A stretch of 64,000 bases of DNA. Origin: Moanibacter sp965226025 (GTDB lineage Bacteria > Verrucomicrobiota > Verrucomicrobiia > Opitutales > UBA2987). Positions 36,047-45,144 of the stretch are shown in pieces. Numbering within the stretch: the stretch's first letter is position 1; each line of letters begins with the position of its first letter. Under the pieces are notes generated by a model. The model saw only the letters and a list, made by a program, of their open reading frames with translations. It searched no databases and was not told where the DNA came from. The stretch is taken from positions 1,612,001-1,676,000 of the forward strand of contig CBDDCD010000003.1 in the NCBI GenBank assembly GCA_965226025.1, in the 5' to 3' direction. The position numbers and the translations under genes were made by a program.

Positions 36047-38332
36047 TCACTCTTCATCTCGAATTGATTGGAGGAATTGTCTCGCGGGACTGTAATTTGG
36101 GTTGATCTTCAAAGCTCGCTGGGCGGCGGTCTTGCCTGCCGCGATTTTCCTTTGACGGAGGTAGAGGGTGGCTTTGACGTAGGGATGGTCGGGCACGTCG
36201 GGTTCAATCGTCTCCGCCTTTTCAATAGCCGCGATTGCATCGTCAATATTCTCGGCTTGGGCGAATAGGAGACTGAGATTGTACCATGCTCTCGCGAATT
36301 CGGGATCAGCTTCCAGGGTCAACCGGAAATACCTTTCGGCTTCTTCGAAGTTGTTGGATTCGGCGTGAATCAAGGCGGTCATGTAGGGGAAAGAAGGATC
36401 GGACGAGTCCAGCTTCCGGGCCTTTTCCAGTGCTTCGATGGCTCCTTTGTACTTCCCACAGGCGTTGAGAAAGAGGGCGAGATTCTGCCAGAGACCGGGA
36501 GAGAGTCTGTCCCACTGAACCGCATTTTGAAACCATTTCTCGGCTTCGTTCAGGTTTCCGTTTCGGTAAGCCAACTGTGCCTTACGATCTGCGCCAGGTG
36601 GCTGATCGGCGTTGAATTCAATATACCTTGCCAGTTCCTGAGGGATCGGCAAATCAGGGCTGGACTGATTGATCAGAGCCCAAGTCGTGTCGATTCGAAC
36701 CAGTCGGGCCGGATCGTTTGACAACGGTTCTAAACGCCGAAATTCATGGGGATGGGTCGCCAGGGCGCGAATAGATGCGGATCGAACCAAGGGACTTGAG
36801 TCATTGAGCGAGGCATGAACGAGCTTTCGCACTCTCAATTCCTGTGACCACCGCCCTGCGAGTGTGATGAGGGCAGCTTTCCAGACGGAATTCTCTTCCT
36901 CTTCGACTAGTGTCGCCAGAGGTTCCAATACAGTTGGATCTTCCAGGTAGGCGCGGGCAATGATTCGGGCACGCTCTCTGGCGGGACTCTCTTTGCGGTC
37001 TTCGAACCATCGCTCGGACCATTCGATCGCCCAGTCCACCGTCCGGTCGATGTGGCAGCGGTTACAGGCGTTGGGTAGGCCCAGTTCCTTGGTCAGTACC
37101 GGATCCGGGATGATAAATCCGTGGTCGCGACGGGGATCTCGCTGCATGTAGGTTGTTGCGCTCATATGGCATTCTACACATCGGTTGCCGGTCGAATTTG
37201 AGGGGTGCCTGCTGTGGGCGACGGGATCGATTCGAGGTGCACCCAACTGACGTGACGAATCGTGGCAGGAGAGGCAGAGCCCGTTGGTCTCGACCGGAAG
37301 TTTGAGGCCGCCGGAGTGGGGGTCGTGGCAATCGAGACATGTGACTCCCGCCTGTCCCATTCGGCTCATTTTCAGTGATCCGTAAACGTAGACCTCCTCT
37401 CGTATTTGGCCGTCCGGGTAGTAGAGGTCCGGATGGGTGGGAAGGGTGAGACGAAAGTGATCATGAAATGAATCGCCGACTTTGAAGCTCCCTGTCAGTT
37501 CCTCCCTGCGGCTGTGGCAGGAAGCGCAGGAATCCAACATCTGAGTCGATGTGAACGTGTCTCTTTCGTAGTTTGGCTTGGCGACGGTCGCTGCATGTTT
37601 CTCCATCCGTCCGTGGCACTGCAGGCAGGTGATTCCGTGTTCTGCCCATCTGGAGGAGTAAGAGTCGCTTTTTGAATCGTAATCTTTCTCATAGAAAGTC
37701 ATGTGGCAGGAGGCACATCGTGAATTCCAATTCATTCCCCTCTGCGACCAGTGACCCCATTCGTCGGGGCTGCGCTCCTCATCTTCGAAGACGTCAAACC
37801 ACTCTCCATTGTTGGGATCCCACGCCATGTGGTGCACCTGCTGCCGTCCGCCAGGGAAAGGGACAGCATATTGGCGAAGAGGACTGTAGCCGATTACCAT
37901 CTGAGGCCGGTAAAGCTGATCGTCGCCTTGGTCGTCTGACTTCGGGAAGTGGAACTCTCCGGCTTCCGTTCGAACGGCGGTTTCCGAATTGGGATCTCGC
38001 GCTACTCCCAGTGATTGGAAGGCGGAACCATCCAATTCCGAATCCAGTTCCCGATTGGCCATGGCGTGGTGCGATTGAGACCAGATGGCAAAGATCTCCG
38101 GATGGCACTCTCGACAGGATTGAGAAGAGAGGGCGGGAGATTTCTCGTGAACCCTGTTCTCGCCGACTGCTTTGCTCGAAGACTCGAGGTCCTCAGATTT
38201 CCGACATGCCGAGAAATAGAGAATGCTGGAGAGGACGAGACTGATGGCAAGATACGCAAATAGGGCAGAAGGCAGAGAACGAAGGGTGGAGCTGGGCACA
38301 TCCCGTTGTTTATAAAGTTTCAAGCGGCTCAC
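36047..38332 (-). CDS. Octaheme c-type cytochrome with HEAT-like and TPR regions
   Basis: A 761-residue exported protein. A membrane helix/signal (about 24-42) ends in YFSAC, possibly a lipidation site. Eight CxxCH sites are visible: CRECH, CASCH, CLQCH, CASCH, CLDCH, CLSCH, CVECH and CNRCH. From about residue 440 helical HEAT-like repeats follow (VWKAALITLAGRW, VRSASIRALATHP), then TPRs (NLNEAEKWFQNAV, KYKGAIEALEKA, NFEEAERYFRLTLEAD, NIDDAIAAIEKAE). It resembles the cytochrome c552/octaheme family with C-terminal TPRs. It likely transfers electrons in the periplasm, with the repeats as a docking surface. Confidence 0.9.
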   Translation of the reverse strand: MSRLKLYKQRDVPSSTLRSLPSALFAYLAISLVLSSILYFSACRKSEDLESSSKAVGENRVHEKSPALSSQSCRECHPEIFAIWSQSHHAMANRELDSELDGSAFQSLGVARDPNSETAVRTEAGEFHFPKSDDQGDDQLYRPQMVIGYSPLRQYAVPFPGGRQQVHHMAWDPNNGEWFDVFEDEERSPDEWGHWSQRGMNWNSRCASCHMTFYEKDYDSKSDSYSSRWAEHGITCLQCHGRMEKHAATVAKPNYERDTFTSTQMLDSCASCHSRREELTGSFKVGDSFHDHFRLTLPTHPDLYYPDGQIREEVYVYGSLKMSRMGQAGVTCLDCHDPHSGGLKLPVETNGLCLSCHDSSRQLGAPRIDPVAHSRHPSNSTGNRCVECHMSATTYMQRDPRRDHGFIIPDPVLTKELGLPNACNRCHIDRTVDWAIEWSERWFEDRKESPARERARIIARAYLEDPTVLEPLATLVEEEENSVWKAALITLAGRWSQELRVRKLVHASLNDSSPLVRSASIRALATHPHEFRRLEPLSNDPARLVRIDTTWALINQSSPDLPIPQELARYIEFNADQPPGADRKAQLAYRNGNLNEAEKWFQNAVQWDRLSPGLWQNLALFLNACGKYKGAIEALEKARKLDSSDPSFPYMTALIHAESNNFEEAERYFRLTLEADPEFARAWYNLSLLFAQAENIDDAIAAIEKAETIEPDVPDHPYVKATLYLRQRKIAAGKTAAQRALKINPNYSPARQFLQSIRDEE

Positions 38333-38426
38333 GGTTCGAATCCTCGCTGAATACCGATGAAATCGAAACGGGCATGATACCGATGGCCAAGAGTAGCAAT
38401 AGCGACGTCGCTGTTTTCATAAAAAA

Positions 38427-38456
38427 GGCCGCCTTCCCAGCTAAAGGAAGGCGGCC
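38427..38456 (-). terminator. Rho-independent terminator of the pilin gene
   Basis: Stem GGCCGCCTTCC/GGAAGGCGGCC with a small loop, followed on the minus strand by six T. It begins about 20 bases after the pilin stop. Confidence 0.9.
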
Positions 38457-38475
38457 AGAGTTAAAGTGTTAACAC

Positions 38476-38823
38476 TTAGAAATCGTAAGTAATACTCCGA
38501 CCATTGACCGTCGTACTCAGACGGGTGGTGTCCGTAGCGACCGTGAGCACGTAAGTCTCGTCGGCCACCTGGTCGAGGACGCTGATGTGCAGACCCACGC
38601 CCACGATATTGGCCGAAGACACCTGCGAGGCACCTTCGTCCAGCATATACTGCTGAGCGGCGGACGCGAACTGGCGCAGATTGTTGATAACGGCTTTGTC
38701 CTGCGAAGTCGCGCGGACCTTATTGAATGCCGGAATTGCCATGGCGGCCAAGAGACCGATGATGACAACCACGATCATGATTTCAACTAGGGTAAAACCC
38801 TGCTTTTTCGATTTATTATTCAT
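38476..38823 (-). CDS. Type IV pilin/pseudopilin-like protein
   Basis: A 115-residue protein. A short basic leader MNNKSKKQG is cleaved before FTLVEIMIVVVIIGLLAAMA (Glu5 present), followed by AFNKVRATSQDKAVINNLRQFASAAQQYMLDEGA and a short strand region. It is a minimal type IV pilin or major pseudopilin, common in Verrucomicrobia. It has its own terminator and no adjacent assembly genes. Confidence 0.9.
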   Translation of the reverse strand: MNNKSKKQGFTLVEIMIVVVIIGLLAAMAIPAFNKVRATSQDKAVINNLRQFASAAQQYMLDEGASQVSSANIVGVGLHISVLDQVADETYVLTVATDTTRLSTTVNGRSITYDF

Positions 38824-39481
38824 TATATTCTCTTATTTTCGTGTGTTTCTGATTAGTGTGTCTGCCCGTTAAATAAGGCGCGCAGAGAATACAGGACTGG
38901 TTGGTCTCCTGCCAAGGAAAAAATCGCCAGTAGGTGCTTTTCAAGGATCTTTTACAACCCGGAGCGGTTCCGCTTTTAGCTTCGGACAAACCAAGCACAA
39001 ACCGGTTCTTTTTCGTCGTTAGAAATCTGTCGGTGGTCGGATGCTCCGCAACCCACGATCGCACCCAGTTTGCTGATTATTTCCGCGAATTCGTATTGGA
39101 TCTGAGGGGGAAGGTGGAGTCGGCATATTTCAACTACGTCCTCGTGGCTCGGGGATTCAAAATCGAGTTCTTCGATCGCGATCTCTTAAAAAGAGCTATC
39201 AGCGTTGGGTGATATCCTCTCTTCCCTGCTTCTGTAGCGGGCAAACCAATGTACCTGATGGGTACAGCATTTGGGCCATAGAGGTCTGGGAGCGGAAGGC
39301 GCAGGAGCAATGAGGGCCGATTCAGCAGCGTATTCGCAGCCAAAGAGAGGGTGGGGACAACCACGAATCCCGCTGAGCGGACCGAATTGAATTTTTTCGT
39401 TGTCGGGTTGAGTCTCCTCACCTCAAAAATGAAGTAGTGGGGGACTCGCACTCATTACTCAAAAACACACTTGAAAGGGGA
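38824..39481. other. Long spacer upstream of the pilin gene
   Basis: Contains the pilin promoter region on the minus strand and, at 39368-39381, an imperfect TCCCGCTGAGCGGA palindrome. A plus-strand frame at 38934-39212 (92 codons, ending GFKIEFFDRDLLKRAISVG) has a protein-like look at its end but lacks support; it could be a gene fragment. Confidence 0.4.
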
Positions 39482-40300
39482 CTGAAGAAAAGATCAAATT
39501 GGATTGCAACATTGGTAGGATTGGTGATATTGGCATGCGGATCCGGGACGCTCAAAGCGGCCGGTATTCCTGTAGATCTGAGATAACTTCACAGCGGAAA
39601 ACTATCCTTCCATCACCGGCTTCCCTGACGCCTCATGGAGTTTGGTGGGCGGAAATGCGGTTGAAACAACAAATGGGCAGCCGACGGTGTTTTACAGCGA
39701 TTTCAACGCGCACAACAAGCTAATCGAAGGGACGCTCGAAGTTACTGAGAATCCTACGGCTGATGACGACTACATCGGATTCGCGCTCGGCTTCAATCCT
39801 GGAGACTCCGGCAACAGCAGTGCCAGTTACCTTCTGGTCGACTGGAAACAGGTTACTCAGAGTTTCAATTTCACAGGTGGAGACGCGGATAACACAGCAG
39901 GTTCGTCTGCGTTGGTAGGCTTGGCCGTATCGCAGGTCTCGGGTATTCCCACAGCCGATGAATTCTGGGGACACTAAGATGATGGGGGAAGTGCGGCCGG
40001 GGGACTTTCGGAATTGGCCCGCGCTACTAATCTTGGCAATACGGGATGGGCCGATTAAACTCAATATGACTTCAGGTTTGTCTTTCTTCCCAACCAGCTG
40101 CAGGTCTTCGTCGATAACGTTCTGGAACTGGACATCGCCGGGAACTTTTCTGATGGCCGGTTTGCGTTTTACGATTTCTCTCAAGCAACCGCGACTTCAC
40201 TCAGATGGAGATCCCGGAGCCGTCAGAGATGATTCTTTTTGCAGTCGCGATTTTTGGTCTCGTAATTTCCTGGAGAAATCGGAGTAGAGGGTGCCGGTAA
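39482..40300 (+). pseudogene. Broken PEP-CTERM protein with a thrombospondin-C-like domain
   Basis: Piecing frames together gives a signal peptide (SNWIATLVGLVILACGSG), a body with NLTxP-like repeats replaced by VEGTLEVTENPTADDDYIGF and YLLVDWKQVTQSF, then TNLGNTGWAD, QYDFRFVFLPNQLQVFVDN and FYDFSQATAT, and a sorting tail EIPEPSEMILFAVAIFGLVI with WRNRSRG. Damage: frameshift near 39572-39584, in-frame TAA at 39975 and 40056, and a frameshift near 40185. The PEP motif, helix and basic end match exosortase substrates. The reading frame is dead. Confidence 0.8.
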
Positions 40301-40516
40301 GGCTTCCCCGACCGAAACTAACCGATCTCGCGGGCTGGTCCTCGAGGACTTAGGATTCGACTCTAAAGACAAAGACCCAAGGCAAGGAGTGAGACGAATA
40401 ATCGACTCCCTCTTTGTCTAAGACTTCCCAGGCTTCCTGACGTGCTGAAGCTTACCTTAGAGCCCGTCCCAGTGGTGGAAACAATTGATTTTTAATGAGT
40501 TATGGGCAAAAAAAAG

Positions 40517-40548
40517 GCCGGATAGAGCTGCAAAAAGCTCGATCCGGC
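40517..40548. promoter_or_regulatory. Hairpin in the insertion-sequence leader
   Basis: GCCGGAT-A-GAGCT pairs with AGCTC-G-ATCCGGC around a gcaaaa loop: 12 pairs, one mismatch. It lies 50 bases before the transposase ATG. Such leader hairpins in other insertion sequences limit read-through expression of transposase, so a similar role is inferred. Confidence 0.55.
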
Positions 40549-40599
40549 GAAAAAGGGCGCTTATGCTTGCGTTAGTCAAATACAAAGCACGCCCTTCTC

Positions 40600-42078
40600 A
40601 TGAAAAATATTGCCGTACAAAGCTTCCTGCGTCCAGCCCTAACTCCAGTCATTCGATGCAAAGACTACACCGTGTTTCTGGAAACAATGGAGCGGATTGA
40701 CCGGGTTTTGATCGACTCCTCGCTGGAAAGGGAGGCGATCGTAAAAGCCTTGGAAGGATGGGATGAAGCGGGAGGGAAGGATCGGGAGCGACGCGCTCTA
40801 AGAGCGATAAAAGCGCTGCGGGTGGAGGTGGTGCGTCATTTACTCGGAGGGATATCCTTTCGTTGTCTGTCGCAGGAGTTGGGACGCAGTGAGCTTCTGG
40901 CTAATTTTTGCCGGGTGCGTGAGGTAGACGGGATCCGGAAAATATCGAAGAGCAGTCTGGAACGGGATTCGAAATTCTTCGACGAAGCGTATCTGAGACA
41001 GCTGCATGCAAGGATGACCGAGGTGGTGGGCAATGCTGAACATTGTGGTGAGGCAGGATTAGAGAAGCCGATCGATACGAGGGAATGCCTGATCGACGCC
41101 ACTTGCCTGGAAGCGAACATCCACTGGCCCGTGGACTGGGTCTTGCTCAAGGATGTGGGAGCAACGCTGCTCAAGGCGATCAGTCTGATCCGGCAGGCGG
41201 GAATGAAACAGCGCATGCCCCAGGGAGCAAAGGGATTGGCTCGGGAGATGAACAAACGGTGCCTGGAGATGACGCATGCGCGTCGGCGCCGGGAGGCGGG
41301 CAAAGCGCGTAAAGGGATCCTGCGGCGGATGAAGCTATTGCTCAAGAAGATTGAGGGCCATGCCCTTCGCCACCGTGACTTATTGGAAGCTATGTGGATG
41401 CAAAGCGATTACACCGAGAAGAAGGCGAGCCGAATCATCGAGCGAATGGATGGTATGTTAGAGCAGATACCGCAGGTCATGAAACAGGCGCACGAACGGA
41501 TCATAGGGGGGCGGCAGGTGAAGAATGAGGAGAAGATCCTGAGCGCCTACGAACCTGAGATTGACGTCATCGTGCGAGGCAAGGCAGATCGGGAGGTGGA
41601 GTTTGGCAACACCCTTTATTTATGCGAGAGCGCAGAGGGATATCTGTTGGACTGGAAACTGTATGGGGGGCAGGCCCCGAGCGAATTGAAGCAGCTTTGG
41701 GAAAGTCTGGAGAGGCAAAAGGGCTTCGCTTTAGAGGAGAAGATCGAAGCGATCAGTGGGGATCGGGGCTATGCCTCGAAGGCGGCCAGCAAGCGGCTCC
41801 AGGCAGAGGGGATTTTTGACGCCCTTACGCCCCGCAATCCACAAGAGCTCAAGGAGCGGATGGAGGAGCCGCGCTTTGTCCGGTTGCAGCGACGACGAGG
41901 GAGCACCGAAGGCCGGATCGGAGTGCTCAAGAACCGATGGCACGGGGGCAAGATACGCAGCAAAGGCTTTGACAACCGTAACCTTAGCGTGGCCTGGTCG
42001 GTTCTGTCCCACAATCTATGGAAAATCGCGCAGAGACTTGCGCAAGAACATGAGAAAGAGGCAACGCAGGCGGCATAG
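40600..42078 (+). CDS. DDE transposase, ISNCY/IS5-like
   Basis: A 492-residue intact transposase. The DDE residues are visible in DATCLEANIHWPVDWVLLKD (D1), AISGDRGYASK (D2) and RRRGSTEGRIGVLKNRW (E); the central part is a long charged helical region. The LEANIHWPVDWVLL motif is familiar from ISNCY-type elements. ATG at 40600 gives the longest product; ATG near 40681 is possible. The intact frame and ends indicate recent arrival. Confidence 0.9.
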   Translation: MKNIAVQSFLRPALTPVIRCKDYTVFLETMERIDRVLIDSSLEREAIVKALEGWDEAGGKDRERRALRAIKALRVEVVRHLLGGISFRCLSQELGRSELLANFCRVREVDGIRKISKSSLERDSKFFDEAYLRQLHARMTEVVGNAEHCGEAGLEKPIDTRECLIDATCLEANIHWPVDWVLLKDVGATLLKAISLIRQAGMKQRMPQGAKGLAREMNKRCLEMTHARRRREAGKARKGILRRMKLLLKKIEGHALRHRDLLEAMWMQSDYTEKKASRIIERMDGMLEQIPQVMKQAHERIIGGRQVKNEEKILSAYEPEIDVIVRGKADREVEFGNTLYLCESAEGYLLDWKLYGGQAPSELKQLWESLERQKGFALEEKIEAISGDRGYASKAASKRLQAEGIFDALTPRNPQELKERMEEPRFVRLQRRRGSTEGRIGVLKNRWHGGKIRSKGFDNRNLSVAWSVLSHNLWKIAQRLAQEHEKEATQAA

Positions 42079-42291
42079 GGATCCAAGAATCGAGTCAGAG
42101 GCGCTTCCTTGGGAGAACTATCGACTCAAAGCGAGAGGAAGGGTGCTGGAAAGGTGCATAACGGATAAAAGGTAAGCTACCGAGGACGGAAGGCATGTCG
42201 TGGTCTACATAACGTGACGAAGATTGATATCGGTATCAGGCTTCCACCCAAATCCTCTCGGATTTGGGACAGCCTCTACCGTATCAATCGG

Positions 42292-42519
42292 TTATTGAAC
42301 TGTTGGCGTCCAAAAGGACGAAATGCTCACGCATTCCACTACCTGCAGATTAAGTGTTTGTAGAGGAATGCGTTCGCATTCTTCCGCATGGCGCGTAGAG
42401 GCACGGAGTTCTGGAAAGGTATGTGACCACTCTCGTAGCAGCTTTATCTTCACTGCATTCAAGAGCCGATTGTAGCTTATTCCTTCACTGGCGAGTCGTT
42501 CCTTGAGATCAATATTCAT
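42292..42519 (-). pseudogene. Possible AraC-type regulator fragment
   Basis: A 75-codon frame whose start, IDLKERLASEGISYNRLLNA, resembles the first helix-turn-helix of AraC-family proteins (LxxRLAxEGxSxxxLLDEVR). The rest of the domain is not recognisable. It lies 16 bases from the insertion-sequence end and 18 after the glcF stop, so it may be the remains of a gene damaged during insertion. The assignment is weak. Confidence 0.3.
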
Positions 42520-42537
42520 TGGAATGAGGTGCGTAGC

Positions 42538-43812
42538 CTACTCAATACCGGAATCCGCGTTCCGATAGGCCGCGTCCAGCACCTCCATGGTGTGGTAGAC
42601 CGGGGTATCGTATCCGAGTGATTTCAGGTGCTTTTGGATCTGGGTGATGCAGCCGATGTTTCCGGTCACGACGGCATCCGGCTCGGTTGAAATGAGATTC
42701 CGGGCTTTCCGCTCTCCGAGTTCGTTGGCGGTGTCGGGTTGATCGATATTATAGGTACCCGCGGAGCCGCAACAGAGCTCCCACTCGGGCGGCTCGAGTA
42801 GGGTCAGATTGGGGATCGATGCGAGAAGGGCCCTGGGGGCGGTGCGCTCTTTCTGAGCGTGTGCCAGATGGCAGGCGTCGTGGTAGACGAATCGATTCGG
42901 CTCGATCGGATTTTCGGGTGGATTGAGTCCGAGGGAGTGGAGGAAGCTGCTCACATCGGTCGTCTTCTGTGCCAACCTGGTCGCCTGTTCCTCTTCCTCC
43001 TCGCCTTTGAAAAGGAGTCCGTACTCGCGCATTCCGGATCCGCAGCCGGCGGCGTTGGTTATGACCGCGTCGACGTCCGTGGCAAAGGCATTCAGGTTCT
43101 TGCGGGCCGTCGCTCGGGCCCGTTCCTCCTCTCCGATATGCATGGCCAGCGCGCCGCAGCAGGACTGGTTGCTGGGGACGAGAACCTCGACGCCATTCTG
43201 GTTGAGGACCTTGATGGTGGCGAGGTTGATATTGGGAGCGAGCACCTGCTGGGCGCAACCGGCCAGCAGTGCCACTCGGGCTCTCCGGTCGCCCTTGGCG
43301 GGATAAACATTGGAAAGCGAGACTGACTTCGGGAGCCTCTCAGGAAGCAGCTCGAGGCCGGCCCGCAATCGCGCGGGAAGCAGCCGCTGGATGGGACGAG
43401 CGAGCATACCGGAAAGTAATGCGAGCCGGAAACGTGCAGGGTAGGGCAGCGTTTCCATCAGAAGGAGTCGGAATAGGCGGCCGGTCAGGCCCCTTTTGGC
43501 CTTCTTCTCCGAGAGGGCGCGGAAGGGTGCGAGGAGCTCGCCGTACTCGACACCGGAAGGGCAGGCCGTAACACAGGCGACACATCCCAGGCAGTTATCG
43601 ATGTAGGGTCGGGCCGACTCCGCGTCGAGGCCGCCTTCTAGAACCTCCTTCATGAGGATGATGCGTCCTCGAGGCGAATCCATCTCCTCACCCATGGTTA
43701 CGTAGGTCGGGCAGGTCGGAAGACAGAATCCACAATGGACGCAGGCCTCGACAGCGGTAGTCATGGCGACGCCCTGAGGCCCCAGGCTCTCCTTGGAGAT
43801 CTTATGCTGCAT
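42538..43812 (-). CDS. glcF: Glycolate oxidase iron-sulfur subunit GlcF
   Basis: A 424-residue protein. Two 4Fe-4S ferredoxin sites (CVHCGFCLPTCP at about residue 27 and CLGCVACVTACPSGVEYG) precede two CCG-type cysteine-rich domains (SCCGALAMH, CCGSAGTYN). It passes electrons from the GlcD/E flavoproteins to the quinone pool. glcE and glcD lie upstream on the same strand; the 69-bp repeat sits just before its start. Confidence 0.93.
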   Translation of the reverse strand: MQHKISKESLGPQGVAMTTAVEACVHCGFCLPTCPTYVTMGEEMDSPRGRIILMKEVLEGGLDAESARPYIDNCLGCVACVTACPSGVEYGELLAPFRALSEKKAKRGLTGRLFRLLLMETLPYPARFRLALLSGMLARPIQRLLPARLRAGLELLPERLPKSVSLSNVYPAKGDRRARVALLAGCAQQVLAPNINLATIKVLNQNGVEVLVPSNQSCCGALAMHIGEEERARATARKNLNAFATDVDAVITNAAGCGSGMREYGLLFKGEEEEEQATRLAQKTTDVSSFLHSLGLNPPENPIEPNRFVYHDACHLAHAQKERTAPRALLASIPNLTLLEPPEWELCCGSAGTYNIDQPDTANELGERKARNLISTEPDAVVTGNIGCITQIQKHLKSLGYDTPVYHTMEVLDAAYRNADSGIE

Positions 43813-43881
43813 CTAGGAATCTGTCGGACGAACTTTCGTACTTGCAGAGCAATCGAAGGACAAAGTCCGACCGCCTCCTAG
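43813..43881. repeat. 69-bp palindromic repeat, copy B
   Basis: It starts CTAGGAATCTGTCGGACGAA and ends GTCCGACCGCCTCCTAG; over its length it is a close match to the reverse complement of 20190-20258. It lies between glcE and glcF, immediately upstream of the glcF ATG, and is followed by a TAGCCGGCTTTTCTC stretch like that at 20257. It may alter expression of glcF in the operon. Confidence 0.8.
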
Positions 43882-43988
43882 CCGGCTTTTCTCGGAAATT
43901 TTGGTGAGTCGTATTGCCGCAATCAGGATTAAAACTCCACGAACTACAGTAGGTAGGGTTTTAATAAGTGGCCAATTCATCGACATCT

Positions 43989-45089
43989 TTAAAAGGGAAG
44001 AAATCTGCCTTCCGGATCGATTGCTTTCTGGATTCGATTGAGGAGAAAGTGTCCCGGATAGTCACCGAGTAAAGGTGTGGAAGTCTCACCCATGAAAACT
44101 ATGGCGGACAGACTGTTCGCCGCGAGGTCCTCGGCGAAACGCTGAACGCTTTCCGCGTCCGGTAGTCCGATCCAAGCGACACTACCGCCCGCACCGTATC
44201 GTCGAATTGCTTCCCTATCAGCGAGCAGTTTTTCCGTGTCAGAAATTCGGAGTGGAGAGATTGGCACCTTGAGAAGGTTGGGGTGGCGGTTGGCGCCGTT
44301 GAATTCGCGAAAGTCTCGCCAGATCCGTGCTTCGGGTTCACCGGAGAAAACCTCCCCGGTTTCTCTCAGTTGGGTCTGTATTCGGGATATACGCAAGGTG
44401 AGGGAGCCCTCGACCCCTCCAACTCGCACGTATAGAGAACCGTCGGACTCCAATTCAAGACCGGCCAGGTCGAGGGATTGAGAAAGGAGCAAACCGACTC
44501 CATCTTTGGCCTGGTCGACGGTTTGGAACTGAATTTTCAGAGTCTGAAACCTCTCTGGTTTGGGAAACACCTTAAAGGTTGCTTCCGTGAGGATACCCAG
44601 TCGACCGATACTGCCGACCATCAGTTTGGGCAGATCGAACCCAGCCGAGTTTTTGACTACCTTTCCCCCTCCTCGGATATGAACGCCGCGACCGTCGATA
44701 AAGCGCACACCGAGGATGAAATCGCGGATTCCTCCGTACCTCTGACGCCCCGGTCCGGACAGCCCCGATGCCACGGTTCCTCCGATCGTGGCGCCCTTAT
44801 CGACCAATGGAGGGTCGAAGGGCAGAAACTGTCCGTTCTCTTCCAGCTCGGACTGGATCGAGGCTACAGGCGTTCCCGCTTGAACCGTGATGGTGAACTC
44901 TTCCGGAGCGTACTCGACGATGCCGTTGAGGTTCTCTGTCTTGATAGCAGCGCAGCCTTCCGGATGTTTGGTGAGGCCGGTCTTGGTCCCATGACCGATG
45001 GGCAAGACACTCGATTGTGTACGAACGATCTCCGAGATCTCCTCGGGAGAGGACGGAGAGAAACTAGTTCCTGAGCCTTGCTGGGACAT
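43989..45089 (-). CDS. glcE: Glycolate oxidase FAD-binding subunit GlcE
   Basis: A 366-residue protein of the FAD_binding_4 family. The FAD domain shows SVLPIGHGTKTGL, FTITVQAGTPVASIQ, PPLVDKGATIGGTVASGLSG and GGGKVVKNSAGFDLPKLM. The C-terminal cap domain is short, as in GlcE. It works with GlcD and GlcF to oxidise glycolate to glyoxylate. Confidence 0.92.
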   Translation of the reverse strand: MSQQGSGTSFSPSSPEEISEIVRTQSSVLPIGHGTKTGLTKHPEGCAAIKTENLNGIVEYAPEEFTITVQAGTPVASIQSELEENGQFLPFDPPLVDKGATIGGTVASGLSGPGRQRYGGIRDFILGVRFIDGRGVHIRGGGKVVKNSAGFDLPKLMVGSIGRLGILTEATFKVFPKPERFQTLKIQFQTVDQAKDGVGLLLSQSLDLAGLELESDGSLYVRVGGVEGSLTLRISRIQTQLRETGEVFSGEPEARIWRDFREFNGANRHPNLLKVPISPLRISDTEKLLADREAIRRYGAGGSVAWIGLPDAESVQRFAEDLAANSLSAIVFMGETSTPLLGDYPGHFLLNRIQKAIDPEGRFLPF

Positions 45090-45144
45090 CTAGGTTTCTA
45101 TTAGATCGGTGTTCAATGGATTGCGTTCGAATGTCTCTCTGACG

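Larger units (their letters stand above)
40457..42276 (+). mobile_element. Complete insertion sequence, about 1.8 kb
   Basis: Ends marked by imperfect inverted repeats: GAGCCCGTCCCAG at 40460-40472 and its counterpart TTGGGACAGCCTC at 42264-42276 (10 of 13 matching). A TACC is present directly outside each proposed end (40453-40456 and 42277-42280), a possible target duplication. Inside is one intact transposase gene. The exact boundary is uncertain by a few bases. Confidence 0.65.

Noticed and set aside
38934..39212. Plus-strand frame of 92 codons upstream of the pilin gene
   Set aside because: The end looks protein-like, but there is no recognised family or ribosome-binding site and it overlaps the pilin promoter region. 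Kept only as a note in the spacer entry.
39134..39451. Minus-strand frame of 105 codons
   Set aside because: It runs through the palindrome at 39368 and the leader of the PEP-CTERM pseudogene and has no family resemblance.
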